This document shows, piece after piece, positions 41,327 through 51,081 of a stretch of 64,000 nucleotides of DNA. Below the pieces are notes generated by a model that ran no database searches, was not told the DNA's origin, and saw nothing but the letters and a program-made list of their open reading frames with translations. The first letter of the stretch is position 1. Each line of letters starts with the position of its first letter. The stretch spans positions 5,001 through 69,000 of the forward strand of contig CAKUVD010000012.1 in the NCBI GenBank assembly GCA_934695325.1, read 5' to 3'. This DNA comes from an uncultured Bacteroidales bacterium (lineage in GTDB: Bacteria; Bacteroidota; Bacteroidia; Bacteroidales; UBA932). The translations under genes and the position numbers were made by a program.

Positions 41327-42307
41327 CTATATTGACAGAACTGCAAGGACATTGATCAGCTCGCGGTCGATAGGCTTGTCCTTTTTCACTGCGCGGTCGA
41401 TCGGGACGTATGTGATCTGGTCGTTGCTGATTCCCACCATTACATTGCGCTGGCCTTCCTTCAGCGCCTCGATGCTGGCATAGCCGAGACGGCTGGCGAG
41501 GATTCGGTCGAATGCGCTTGGCGTGCCTCCCCTCTGGAGGTGGCCCAGAATGGTGACGCGGACATCATATTGCGGATATTCCTTGCGTACACGGTCAGCG
41601 TAATACATCGCTCCGCCGTCCTTAGGACTCTCCGATACGATCACGATGCTGCTGTTCTTGCTCTTGCGGAATCCGCGGCTGATGAACTGCTCCAGCTGGT
41701 CCACATCTGTCTGGTCCTCAGGGATGATGGCGGCCTCCGCCCCGGAAGCGATGGCGCTGTTCTGTGCGAGGAATCCCGCATCACGCCCCATAACCTCCAC
41801 GAAGAAGATGCGGTCGTGAGATGTCGCCGTGTCACGGAGCTTGTCCACGCACTCCACGATAGTATTGAGCGCGGTGTCGTAGCCGATGGTGGAATCAGTT
41901 CCGTAAAGGTCATTGTCGATAGTGCCCGGCAGTCCGATGACCGGGAAGTCGTATTCCCGCGCAAGAGCCTGCGCACCAGTCAGAGAACCGTTCCCTCCGA
42001 TGACTATCAATGCGTCTATGCTGTTCGCGACGAGATTGTCATAAGCCTGCTTCCTCCCTTCCGGTGTCATAAAGTCCTTGCTCCTGGCAGTTTTCAGTAT
42101 AGTCCCTCCTCTCTGGATAGTGTTGCTGACGCTCTCCGTGGTGAGTTCCTTGAACTCCCCGTGGAGAAGGCCCTCATATCCCCTGTAGATGCCGATGACC
42201 TTTATGCCGTTGTATATGGCACTTCTGGTCACGGCTCTGATGCACGCATTCATACCTGGGGCATCGCCGCCAGACGTGAGCACGCCTATGGTCTTTATTT
42301 CTTTCAT
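41327..42307 (-). CDS. pfkA: 6-phosphofructokinase
   Basis: The ATG at 42307 ([20 protein letters not shown]) gives the normal 326 residues. A longer open frame upstream lies on the divergent dusB region and is not family-like. The enzyme phosphorylates fructose 6-phosphate with [13 protein letters not shown] near residue 101 and [20 protein letters not shown] near 121, with the catalytic Asp, are typical. [10 protein letters not shown] near 167 is also present. Confidence 0.95.
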   Translation of the reverse strand: MKEIKTIGVLTSGGDAPGMNACIRAVTRSAIYNGIKVIGIYRGYEGLLHGEFKELTTESVSNTIQRGGTILKTARSKDFMTPEGRKQAYDNLVANSIDALIVIGGNGSLTGAQALAREYDFPVIGLPGTIDNDLYGTDSTIGYDTALNTIVECVDKLRDTATSHDRIFFVEVMGRDAGFLAQNSAIASGAEAAIIPEDQTDVDQLEQFISRGFRKSKNSSIVIVSESPKDGGAMYYADRVRKEYPQYDVRVTILGHLQRGGTPSAFDRILASRLGYASIEALKEGQRNVMVGISNDQITYVPIDRAVKKDKPIDRELINVLAVLSI

Positions 42308-42518
42308 ATCGTTGTTTGTAATAATTGGTCTGAAATAGATTATGCTATTGCCGCAAAATTCAAGCCTGTTTTTGTAATTTTGCGTTTGAAAGTCACGATT
42401 TTGTGATAAAAAACGATTTTGCGGCCAGGATATGTATCGTGATGCCCCTCCCAGGAAAGAAATATGACGGAGGACGTGGGAAGACCGATCGTGAACAGCT
42501 TCTGAAAATTTATAGACA

Positions 42519-43553
42519 ATGAAAATAGGAAACATTGACCTCGGCGACAAGCCGGTGCTGCTGGCGCCGATGGAGGACGTGACAGATGCGTCTTTCCGTA
42601 TCGTGTGCAAACGCTTTGGCGCTGATATGGTGTATACGGAGTTCATTCCGTCTGACGGACTTATACGCGACGCCGCGAAGGCCATCGCCAAGATGAAGAC
42701 GTCAGATGAGGAGGCGCCGATAGCCATCCAAATCTACGGCAACGACCCTGATGCGATGGTCGAGGCTGCCAGGATGGCGGACAATGCAGACCAGATCGCC
42801 GGCGGCCACGGTTGCGATGTCATTGACATAAACTTCGGGTGTCCTGTCAGCAAGATTGCCGGCAGGGGGGCCGGGTCCGGGATGATGCGCGAGCCGGACA
42901 AGATGGTCTTGATAACGAGCCGCATCGTCGAAGCCGTGCGCAAGCCTGTGACGGTGAAGACACGCCTGGGCTGGGATGACAGCTCGAAGATAATCGTCGA
43001 ACTTGCGGAACGCCTGCAGGATACCGGCATACAGGCATTGACGATACACGGACGGACCCGCTGCCAGATGTACAAGGGTGAGGCCGACTGGGCGTTGATA
43101 GGGGAAGTGAAGAACAATCCTCGTATGTATATTCCTATTATAGGTAACGGAGACATAAATTCTGTGCAAAAGGCCAAGGATGCCTTCGACAAGTTCGGAG
43201 TGGATGGCATAATGGTGGGACGGGCCTCATTCGGCCATCCGTGGATTTTCCGTGAGATAAAGCATTTCCTTCAGACAGGAGAGGAACTGCCGCCTATGAG
43301 TGTAAGCGACCGTGTGGCTCTGGCGAAGTGGCATCTGTCCCTGTCTGTGGCGCAGAAAGGCCCTGTCACGGGGGTGCTGGAGATGAGGCGTCACTTGTCC
43401 TGCTATTTCAAGGGACTTCCGGATTTCAAGGAGACCCGTGTCCGCCTTGTGACGGAGCCGTCAGCCGTGGAGGTGGACAGACTCCTGGACTATATAGGTG
43501 AGCGCTGGGGCGGCTGTGACCTGAACGAGGCCGTCAGTGTCTATGGCCTGTAG
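42519..43553 (+). CDS. dusB: tRNA-dihydrouridine synthase
   Basis: The 344-residue flavoprotein reduces uridines in the D-loop of tRNA. FMN-binding and catalytic signatures: [20 protein letters not shown] near 14, [20 protein letters not shown] near 104 with the catalytic Cys, [17 protein letters not shown] near 177 and [11 protein letters not shown] near 211. The upstream 210 bp shared with pfkA contain no gene and no clear consensus promoter except a -7-like TAATTTTG at 42375-42382. Confidence 0.9.
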   Translation: MKIGNIDLGDKPVLLAPMEDVTDASFRIVCKRFGADMVYTEFIPSDGLIRDAAKAIAKMKTSDEEAPIAIQIYGNDPDAMVEAARMADNADQIAGGHGCDVIDINFGCPVSKIAGRGAGSGMMREPDKMVLITSRIVEAVRKPVTVKTRLGWDDSSKIIVELAERLQDTGIQALTIHGRTRCQMYKGEADWALIGEVKNNPRMYIPIIGNGDINSVQKAKDAFDKFGVDGIMVGRASFGHPWIFREIKHFLQTGEELPPMSVSDRVALAKWHLSLSVAQKGPVTGVLEMRRHLSCYFKGLPDFKETRVRLVTEPSAVEVDRLLDYIGERWGGCDLNEAVSVYGL

Positions 43554-44030
43554 CGTCATCAGCCTGTCGTCGTCATAAGGCATTTGTATTCAAGCCTCAA
43601 AGTAACTCTGTGATTGGATTCTTGAGAAAAACATCAAGAGGGATTCCTCCTGTCCCGATGATGTAATAATGTGCGGCTTGCCATTACAAAATGTTTAAAT
43701 CGTAAGTTGCAAAGCTAGTAAGATTTGAACTATTTGCAAGATTATTTTCTAGCCTCTGGCGGAGCGCTGGTTCATATTGGTTCATTTCGGTGAATTTTTA
43801 TACAAATGGTCGAAATGTTTTGTCAAATGGTGGCAAATGGGGGGGGGTACGTAAAAAACTCAAATTTCCCTATTGCTAATCTCGACTAAATGTATATATT
43901 TGCATCGTTTTAGAGGTGGGCCGATCGGAGAGAAGGCGACAGTGATGACCCCTCTTCCCCGAAGTTGTTTGAGCATTGACTGCAAGCGACTTCCACAGCC
44001 ACAGAAATTAGCGCAAGACACGCCAACCAA
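43554..44030. other. Upstream region of the surface-lipoprotein operon with a G9 tract
   Basis: This 477-bp stretch holds no gene. A run of nine Gs (43839-43847) follows three AAATGG repeats. It lies about 25 bp upstream of a -33-like ATTG (43872-43875), which is 19 bp before TATATTTG (43895-43902). The promoter leaves a leader of about 125 nt. The G tract could change regulator spacing by slippage. Confidence 0.6.
43872..43902 (+). promoter_or_regulatory. Promoter of the surface operon
   Basis: ATTG, 19 bp, TATATTTG at 43895-43902. Start site near 43906. Confidence 0.65.
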
Positions 44031-45251
44031 ATGAAGCGCACGATTATCATATTGTTCTCCATCATCCTTCTTGGAGCGACAGCGAAGGCTCAGCAGATGA
44101 GTGATACCCTGAAGATCTATTTCAGACAGGGACGCTCGGTATATGAGCCGGCGTACCGGGAGAACAGCGCTCGTGCCTCGGTGTTCTTCGACCGCATAAA
44201 CGCCTTCCAGAAATCATCATCACTTTTCAGCATACTCGACGTCACATATCGCGCCGGCGCATCCCCTGAAGGCTCTGTCAAGGGCAATATGGCTCTGTCC
44301 TCACGCCGTTGCTCCACCATCACGGATATGCTTCACGGTCATCTGGACTTCCCGGAGTCCGTGGTCGGCATCGAAGATGTCAGTGAGGACTGGGACGGCC
44401 TGACCGAGATGGTGCTGCGCTCACGGATGCCATATCGTGACGAAGTCCTGGAAATCCTGTGGGGGGGGGTAGGCTCCCGGAAGGCAGAACTGGAAAGACT
44501 CCATGAAGGATACGTCTGGAAATATCTAAATAAGGAATTCTTCCCCGAACTCCGCGCATTTACCATAATAATAAAGGTAGGTGTCAGGAATCCGGAGCTC
44601 GAGATACCGGAAATCCCCGATTCAGAGGTCAATGCAGATGATGACTTCGTCCAGTTGGACGCTTCCGCACCACTGTTCGGGACAATGCAGATGCCCCGTC
44701 CGGCCCCTGCGCCTCGGGAGTGGCAGCGTAAGCTCCGCATAAAGACCAATGCCGTCGGCTGGGCTATGTTTATGTCCAATGCCGCTGTCGAGGTGGACAT
44801 AACGCGTAACCTGTCATTCTCTCTTCCTATATATTATTCGGCACTGGACTATTTCAGCAGGGAACTCAAGTTCAGGACATTCGCTGTCCAGCCTGAGATC
44901 CGTTGGTGGTTCGGCAGGCCGGAAGGACTTTTCCTCGGAGCGCATTTCGGCACTGCATATTTCAACTATGCCACGAAAGGCGACTGGCGAATACAGACAG
45001 GCTATGGAGACCGTCCGCTGTGGGGCGGCGGAGTCGCTGCCGGATACAGGATGCCGCTCGTAAAACGGAATCCTCGCTGGGAAGTCGAGTTCACTCTCGG
45101 CGCCGGCGTATATGACGTATATTACGACAGATTCTATAACGAAAAGAACGGCCCGAAAGAAGGCACTTATCATACTACATTCATCGGCATTGACAATGCT
45201 GCCGTCACGTTCTCATACAGTTTCGGCCTTAAGAAAAGGAGGGACAGATGA
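44031..45251 (+). CDS. DUF3575-type outer membrane protein
   Basis: The 406-residue protein has a signal peptide (MKRTIIILFSIILLGATAKA), a central OmpA-like region and a C-terminal beta-barrel of aromatic-rich strands (LSFSLPIYYSALDYFSRELK; PEIRWWFGRPEGLFLGAHFG). DUF3575 proteins head operons of Bacteroidales surface lipoproteins and fimbriae-like subunits, where they probably anchor the structure in the outer membrane. The coding tract EILWGGVGSRK is encoded by nine Gs (44461-44469), so one-base slippage would truncate the protein. It overlaps the next gene by ATGA. Confidence 0.8.
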   Translation: MKRTIIILFSIILLGATAKAQQMSDTLKIYFRQGRSVYEPAYRENSARASVFFDRINAFQKSSSLFSILDVTYRAGASPEGSVKGNMALSSRRCSTITDMLHGHLDFPESVVGIEDVSEDWDGLTEMVLRSRMPYRDEVLEILWGGVGSRKAELERLHEGYVWKYLNKEFFPELRAFTIIIKVGVRNPELEIPEIPDSEVNADDDFVQLDASAPLFGTMQMPRPAPAPREWQRKLRIKTNAVGWAMFMSNAAVEVDITRNLSFSLPIYYSALDYFSRELKFRTFAVQPEIRWWFGRPEGLFLGAHFGTAYFNYATKGDWRIQTGYGDRPLWGGGVAAGYRMPLVKRNPRWEVEFTLGAGVYDVYYDRFYNEKNGPKEGTYHTTFIGIDNAAVTFSYSFGLKKRRDR

Positions 45252-46372
45252 GACGCACATTGAAAATAATTGCCGCGATGGCGGCTGCATTGGCGTTGTC
45301 ATCATCCTGCGCCGTGCACGAGTGGCCTGATACGCTTCCGGCTGACGCCACGCTGAAGCTCGACTTCAATACGGCGATGCCTCAGTTCATTGTCTTGGAC
45401 GTGAACGACACCAGGGCCTCCAAGGACAGCCGCGACTATGAGATCCGCTATGTGGTGGAGGCTTATCGCAAGCTTGGCGACAACTCTTTCGCCGAGACCC
45501 CTTACGGACGATATGTATTCACGAAAGATGACGTCTCCGAGCTGGACAACGAAGTGACAGTCAGCATCGACGAGGGTACCTATGATTTCTATGTCTGGAC
45601 GGATTTCGTGGAGAAGGGGACAGGCAGGGATTATTTCTACGATACGAGGAATTTCAGGAAAATAAGCATCACTGGCGAGTACGAGGGCGACAATGATTTC
45701 CGCGACGCATTCGTCGGACACAAGGAGCTGACGGTGGAGCGTCTGGGTGCGTCGGTGCCTCCGGTCAGCGGAACGGTCGAGATGGAGCGTCCGCTTGCGA
45801 AGTTCGAGTTCATCACCACCGACCTTCAGGAGTTCATAACGAAGGTCATCTCTGATATGAACAAGAAGAATAAGGATACCAAGTCCGCTGATACTCAGGT
45901 CAATGCAGATGACGACGTGGGCGCGGCCGGCTCCTCCGGCGACGACACGAAGGCGGAGGATGACACGAAAGGGGACGGGGACAGCAAGTCACCTGTGGTG
46001 GATCTGAAGAAATATAACGTAGTGTTCTACTATACCGGCTATCTTCCGTCCGTCTTCAATATGAGGGACAACAAGCCTTGCGACTCCAGCACCGGCGTCT
46101 CGTTCTCGTCAGACATAACGCTCATAGATGAGCACAATGCCCGGCTCGGCTTCGACTACGTGTTGGTGAACGGCAAGGAGTCCAGCGTGATGGTGGCGGT
46201 GGGCCTGTTCGATGAGGACGGCGTGCGCCTCTCGATGACTAACCCGATAGAGGTGCCGCTGAAGCGAAGTATGCTCACCACCGTGAAGGGCAGTTTCCTG
46301 ATGCAGGACACCGGAGGCGGAGTGGCGATTGACCCTAGTTTTGAGGGAGAGTTCAACATAGTGATACGCTGA
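45248..46372 (+). CDS. DUF6562-type lipoprotein, candidate anchor subunit
   Basis: The 374-residue lipoprotein has LSSSCAVHEWP at the cleavage site. The body has the sheets and the YFYDTRNFRKI / NDFRDAFVGHKEL segments of DUF6562-like proteins. An Asp/Lys-rich low-complexity spacer (near residues 210-250) interrupts it. It is the second gene of the surface operon, the place of an anchor or accessory subunit in related loci. Confidence 0.7.
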   Translation: MRRTLKIIAAMAAALALSSSCAVHEWPDTLPADATLKLDFNTAMPQFIVLDVNDTRASKDSRDYEIRYVVEAYRKLGDNSFAETPYGRYVFTKDDVSELDNEVTVSIDEGTYDFYVWTDFVEKGTGRDYFYDTRNFRKISITGEYEGDNDFRDAFVGHKELTVERLGASVPPVSGTVEMERPLAKFEFITTDLQEFITKVISDMNKKNKDTKSADTQVNADDDVGAAGSSGDDTKAEDDTKGDGDSKSPVVDLKKYNVVFYYTGYLPSVFNMRDNKPCDSSTGVSFSSDITLIDEHNARLGFDYVLVNGKESSVMVAVGLFDEDGVRLSMTNPIEVPLKRSMLTTVKGSFLMQDTGGGVAIDPSFEGEFNIVIR

Positions 46373-46413
46373 TAGATACAGAAAAATATAAACAATTAAA
46401 TACACAAAAAACT

Positions 46414-48729
46414 ATGAACAAGAATCTATTTAAGTCTTTCGCCGTAGCGGCGCTGTCCATCCTGGCGGCAGGCTGTGCGAAAGAGCAAGTCACCGGCGAA
46501 GGTGGAATGGTGGAAGCATCCTTCTCCGTGGATGTACCAGAGACCTCAATTGCAACAAGGGGTATTTCAGATGCCTCGGAAATTAATGAGCTTATCTGCC
46601 AAGTGTTTGTGAGAGGGGAAAAAGATGAGAATAAACATTTTATCTATACACCTGTTCCGGAGTTAACACAGAAGGTTTCTGTTGTTGATAAAAAATCAAC
46701 TGTTAAGATTAATCTGGTCAAGGGACAGACTTATTCTTTTGCTTTCTGGGCGCAGGTTGCAGGTACTGGCTATTATAACACATCTGATTTACGTGCGGTG
46801 AAAATGAATACAGATGTTGTTAAAGCCAATGACCCTAAAATGGATGCCTTTTATGAGTTTAAGGATGAAGCACGAGTGGTTTCTTCTTATACTAAAAAGG
46901 TAACACTTCACCGCGCCTTGGCGCAAGTTAATTTCGGTGCAGTGGCATCGAATCGTCAAGATAATCTTGCGGTATCAGAATCTTCGGTGAAATTGGTGCA
47001 AGTGCCTGATACTTTTCATCTTTTCTGGAGAACTAGCGAAGGTTCTGCGGATATTACTTATATGAAGAATTCTGTAATTTCAGATGAAAAATTGCAGGTT
47101 GCTGATAAGAACTATGATTATTTAGCAACGGCTTATGTCTTTGCAGACAATCAGAATTCGATTCTTACAGATGCGTCAGCTACATTTACTTTAAGCAATG
47201 GAAGAACGACTACAGTTACAGCGCCAAATGCTCCAATAAAAATAAATTTTAGAACAAATATTCTTGGTGATTTGCTCACTGTAGATGGCGAATGGAATGT
47301 TACTGTGGATGATAAATTTCAAAGCGGTGATTTGAATTATGATTCTGTCAGTGCGAATCTTGGAGGCGGTGCAACTGTAACCCTTACTAAAGATTATTCT
47401 GTTGTTGGCGAATCTCGGGGCGTTAAAATCGGAGAAGGCGTTACAAGTACTCTGAATTTGAATGGTCATAGATTTGCTAACGAGAATGGTAATAAGAATT
47501 CGAAAGCGGCCTTGCAGGTGGATGGTGGCACATTGACAATTAATGGTGAAGGCGAAGTCTATTGTGAGAAGAATGAAGCTGGATGGATGAATAGAGAGCA
47601 TACGAAGTCGTATTCGAACAATGCTATTCTCGTAAGTAATGGTGGGCATCTTATAATAAATGGTGGCAATTATAGTGTCGGTACAGATTCTTTAGGCAAG
47701 TGTAATGCGACAATATTCATAACAAATGTAGGCAAGCCAGGTAAAGTCGAGATATATGGTGGTACTTTCACTAATGATGAGGGAACTAATGGGCATAGTT
47801 ACGTCCTTAACCAAGATGATGAATTGCCAGAAAATTGCATAACTGTTTATGGCGGTAAATTTATCGGATTCAACCCTGCTGACAATAACTCTGATGGCAC
47901 TCATACGAATTATGTGGCAGAAGGTTACAAGTCTGTCAAGATAAGCGAATCTCCAGACACCTGGGAAGTTGTTGACGCATCAGTATCCGTAGCTGGTCAG
48001 ACTGAACTTGAAGCTGCGTTGGCTTCAACTAAAACTGGTGAAACTGCATATGTGAATCTTTCGGCTGGAGAATTTACAACTTACAATAAGGATATAGCAA
48101 AAGGAAAGATCCTTAATTTTAATGGGCTTGGTGCCGATAAGACTACATTTGTATGCGGTAGCGATTTATCTAAAACCGGGGAATATAGAGCTGATTATTC
48201 ACTTGAAAATTCAGATGTGACATTCAAAAATCTTACTCTTAATGTCGGTAATGCTAATTATCTTGGATTTATCAGACCAATATCTCTTGTATTTGAGAAT
48301 TGTACAATTGTGGGAAGGTTAAGCTATATGGGAACTGGCAAGGTGATTTTCAAAAACTGCACATTCAATCAGACAGCGGAAGACTACAATTTGTGGACAT
48401 ATTCTGGGAACGAATTTATGTTTGAGAATTGCACCTTTAATTCTGTTGGTAAATTCATTAATGTTTACAAAGAACAGGCTGTCATCTATAAGATTACAAT
48501 TAAGGATTGCAAATTCATTTCGTCTAAAGTGAATAAATCAGCATTGGAACTTAAAGCTAATGGCGGAGATAAATATGAAGTGTACTTTGACGGCACTAAT
48601 ACGTGTGAGAATATAAACGAAAGCCAAGTGACAGGGTCGATGTTATATAATAGTAATGATGGAGAAACTGATTCCATCGTTTACATTGACGGCAAGAAAG
48701 TCTGGGGAAACGGTGCGAAAGTAGAATAA
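46414..48729 (+). CDS. Surface lipoprotein 1: DUF6562-like N-terminus and beta-helix-like C-terminus
   Basis: The 771-residue lipoprotein starts with ILAAGCAKEQ. Residues 30-300 show the DUF6562 pattern (ATRGISDASEINELICQVFV; ALAQVNFGAV). From about residue 330 repeated short strands with LNLNGHRFANENG, GGTLTINGEGEVYC and VTFKNLTLNVGN suggest a right-handed parallel beta-helix. The first 150 bases match its neighbours in composition, but 46.55-48.70 kb is much richer in A and T than the two sister genes. This points to recombination of the exposed part. Surface adhesin or carbohydrate-binding role is inference. Confidence 0.75.
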   Translation: MNKNLFKSFAVAALSILAAGCAKEQVTGEGGMVEASFSVDVPETSIATRGISDASEINELICQVFVRGEKDENKHFIYTPVPELTQKVSVVDKKSTVKINLVKGQTYSFAFWAQVAGTGYYNTSDLRAVKMNTDVVKANDPKMDAFYEFKDEARVVSSYTKKVTLHRALAQVNFGAVASNRQDNLAVSESSVKLVQVPDTFHLFWRTSEGSADITYMKNSVISDEKLQVADKNYDYLATAYVFADNQNSILTDASATFTLSNGRTTTVTAPNAPIKINFRTNILGDLLTVDGEWNVTVDDKFQSGDLNYDSVSANLGGGATVTLTKDYSVVGESRGVKIGEGVTSTLNLNGHRFANENGNKNSKAALQVDGGTLTINGEGEVYCEKNEAGWMNREHTKSYSNNAILVSNGGHLIINGGNYSVGTDSLGKCNATIFITNVGKPGKVEIYGGTFTNDEGTNGHSYVLNQDDELPENCITVYGGKFIGFNPADNNSDGTHTNYVAEGYKSVKISESPDTWEVVDASVSVAGQTELEAALASTKTGETAYVNLSAGEFTTYNKDIAKGKILNFNGLGADKTTFVCGSDLSKTGEYRADYSLENSDVTFKNLTLNVGNANYLGFIRPISLVFENCTIVGRLSYMGTGKVIFKNCTFNQTAEDYNLWTYSGNEFMFENCTFNSVGKFINVYKEQAVIYKITIKDCKFISSKVNKSALELKANGGDKYEVYFDGTNTCENINESQVTGSMLYNSNDGETDSIVYIDGKKVWGNGAKVE

Positions 48730-48741
48730 CATTGATTTACT

Positions 48742-51063
48742 ATGAAATCATTAAGATACATATTGGCGGCAGCGGCGTCGGTGTTGGCGATCGGCTGCGC
48801 TAAGGAGCAGGTCGCTCCGGCCGGAGGCGACACTTGTGACGTCACGTTCGGCATTGACATTCCGGACGGAATCACCACGAAGGCCATCTCGGACGGCAAC
48901 ACCGTCGATGAGCTTCTTTATCAGATCTTCGACCAGCAGGGCGGAATCATAGAGGGCATCCCTATGAAGACGGCAGACATCAGCGGGCGCACCGCCACCG
49001 TCACATTCCAGCTCGTGAAGGATCAGACGTATCAGTTCGTGTTCTGGGCTCAGAAAAAGGGCAATGCCTATTATACGCATCCGGACGGCGATCTCCGTAC
49101 GATCAATGTTAGCTATGAGGGCGCTGCCAATGCCGAGGCACGTGACGCATTCTATACGGCCATATCGAGGACTATAACTGGACCGCTCAAGGAGACCATC
49201 ACATTGACCCGTCCGTTCGCACAGGTCAATATCGGTACCGATGATGCGGATATCGCAAAGGCCGCCGGAGTCGTCGTGAAGAACTCGAAGATGACATTGA
49301 CCGATTTGCCTTCAGCATTGTCCACCCTCACGGGCGAGGTCAATGGTGAGGCGTCGGCTGAGTTCACGGAGTCTGAAGTGCCTGGAGACGAGCTGACGGT
49401 CGGTGGAAAGAAGTACACCTGGCTGGCTATGAACTATGTGCTGGCTCCTGAGGATAAGGCTCTTACTGCTGTGAAGGCTACGCTCACAGGTGATAATATG
49501 ACACCGATAGAGTTTAGCGTGCCTTCCGCTCCGATTCAGAGGAACTATCGCACGAACATCATAGGCAGTCTCCTTACGAATACCGCTGAGTTCACCGTAG
49601 TCGTGGATCCTGCCTGGAACGAGCCTGACACCGACATTGACCTCAATGACATCAAGACTCCTGAGGCTCTTGCGGTTCTCTTCGCCAACGGCGGCTCCGG
49701 CCGTCTGACCGGTGACGTGGATCTCTCAGCGACAGTGTCTGTCCCTGCAGGAAAGGAAGTCGTCCTGGACCTTAACGGGAAGACGGTAAATAATACTGAA
49801 GACCTTTGGGAGACGACACTTAATGGTTGGTCCCTTCTGTCTGTAAAAGGAGGCTCTCTTACTATAAAAGGCGAGGGCACATTCAAGGCAAAGGAAAATG
49901 ACTGCTATGCTGTGGATGTGCAGGACGGCGGAACTCTCGTCATTGAGGACGGAACTTATGTCGGCAATATACACGCTGTGTATGTGGAGGAAGGCTTGGC
50001 AGATATCCGTGGTGGCAGATACAGTGTCCAGCAGACATATCCTGATGCCTCCAAGGCTTATGAGTTCGTCCTGAATTGCTATGATGCGAACCGTAAAGCC
50101 GGGACGGCCAAAATCATTGTCTCTGGTGGTGAATTTGAGAAATTCAACCCTGCAGACTGCCAGGCGGAAGGCGTCCACACGAACTTCCTCGCTGACGGCT
50201 ATATGTCAGTGGAGACCAACGGTGTCTGGACAGTCGTACGTGGCGAGAAGCCAGTGGCTATGACTGCTGCGGAACTTCAGGCGTACATCACGGCGTTCGC
50301 AAGCGCAGGTTCCGGTGACAATGTCATCGAAATCGGCAAGGACATTGTCCTCAAAGATGGCGAGACCTGGGTTCCTGCCAGCGTGAACGGATATCAGGGC
50401 GCAGGCGTGATTACGGTTCTCGGCAACGGCCATACTATTTCAGGCTTGAATGCTCCTTTGTTCGCCGGCGGTTTTGCAGGAAAATCAGGTATAGTAGTGA
50501 AAGATCTCACTCTGGACGGCGTGAAGATTAATGATTCAGCCAACAGCCAGGGCATCGGTGCTTTCGTCGGCTGTATCGACAGTATGCCGGAGATTGAACT
50601 GGATAACTGTCATCTGACGAATTCGGAGATTGTCTCTACCGCAGGTGCTCGTGTCGGCGGTCTCATAGGCTGGACATCTGGATATAATAATCCTAATGAC
50701 GGTCCTGTCGATACATATATTACTATAAATAAGTGCTCTGTGGAGAACTGCGGCATTACGGCCAATGGCTCAGTCGGTGCTATCATCGGCCACGCCGGGG
50801 CTAATCCTGCTACGTTCCATAAGATTACTGACTGCACTGTGAAGGATTGCCGCCTTAATTCTACTGATGACGGTGGCTGGAGAGTCGGCATAGTTGTCGG
50901 TACGGCAAATGTCGGTGAGGTCACGATATCCGGTACGACGGAATCAGGAAATACTCTTTCTCAGACTGGGAAGACCGTGCCGACAGATCATAGCAGCCTT
51001 TATGGACGCTTTGTCCCTGGCACTACGGGGAAACTCACGATTGACGGAGTGGCTCAGAAATAA
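48742..51063 (+). CDS. Surface lipoprotein 2: DUF6562-like N-terminus and beta-helix-like C-terminus
   Basis: The 773-residue lipoprotein (VLAIGCAKEQ) is a paralogue of its two neighbours. N-terminal motifs include TTKAISDGNTVDELLYQIFD and RPFAQVNIGTDDA; a beta-helix-like part starts near residue 330 (VVLDLNGKTVNNTEDLWETT; KENDCYAVDVQDGGTLVIED). Its C-terminus differs completely from the others (GVKINDSANSQGIGAFVGCI), with GLUG-like loops. It lies 12 bp after lipoprotein 1. The conserved base and variable tip resemble antigenic diversification. Confidence 0.75.
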   Translation: MKSLRYILAAAASVLAIGCAKEQVAPAGGDTCDVTFGIDIPDGITTKAISDGNTVDELLYQIFDQQGGIIEGIPMKTADISGRTATVTFQLVKDQTYQFVFWAQKKGNAYYTHPDGDLRTINVSYEGAANAEARDAFYTAISRTITGPLKETITLTRPFAQVNIGTDDADIAKAAGVVVKNSKMTLTDLPSALSTLTGEVNGEASAEFTESEVPGDELTVGGKKYTWLAMNYVLAPEDKALTAVKATLTGDNMTPIEFSVPSAPIQRNYRTNIIGSLLTNTAEFTVVVDPAWNEPDTDIDLNDIKTPEALAVLFANGGSGRLTGDVDLSATVSVPAGKEVVLDLNGKTVNNTEDLWETTLNGWSLLSVKGGSLTIKGEGTFKAKENDCYAVDVQDGGTLVIEDGTYVGNIHAVYVEEGLADIRGGRYSVQQTYPDASKAYEFVLNCYDANRKAGTAKIIVSGGEFEKFNPADCQAEGVHTNFLADGYMSVETNGVWTVVRGEKPVAMTAAELQAYITAFASAGSGDNVIEIGKDIVLKDGETWVPASVNGYQGAGVITVLGNGHTISGLNAPLFAGGFAGKSGIVVKDLTLDGVKINDSANSQGIGAFVGCIDSMPEIELDNCHLTNSEIVSTAGARVGGLIGWTSGYNNPNDGPVDTYITINKCSVENCGITANGSVGAIIGHAGANPATFHKITDCTVKDCRLNSTDDGGWRVGIVVGTANVGEVTISGTTESGNTLSQTGKTVPTDHSSLYGRFVPGTTGKLTIDGVAQK

Positions 51064-51081
51064 CACAAAAACAAAATCAAT

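Noticed and set aside
41540..42406. Rightward 288-residue frame opposite pfkA
   Set aside because: Runs over the whole pfkA reading frame and lacks any domain; a GC-skew shadow.
47172..47181. TGCGTCAG in lipoprotein 1 as another phage site
   Set aside because: A single copy inside a coding region with no neighbouring copies; expected by chance.
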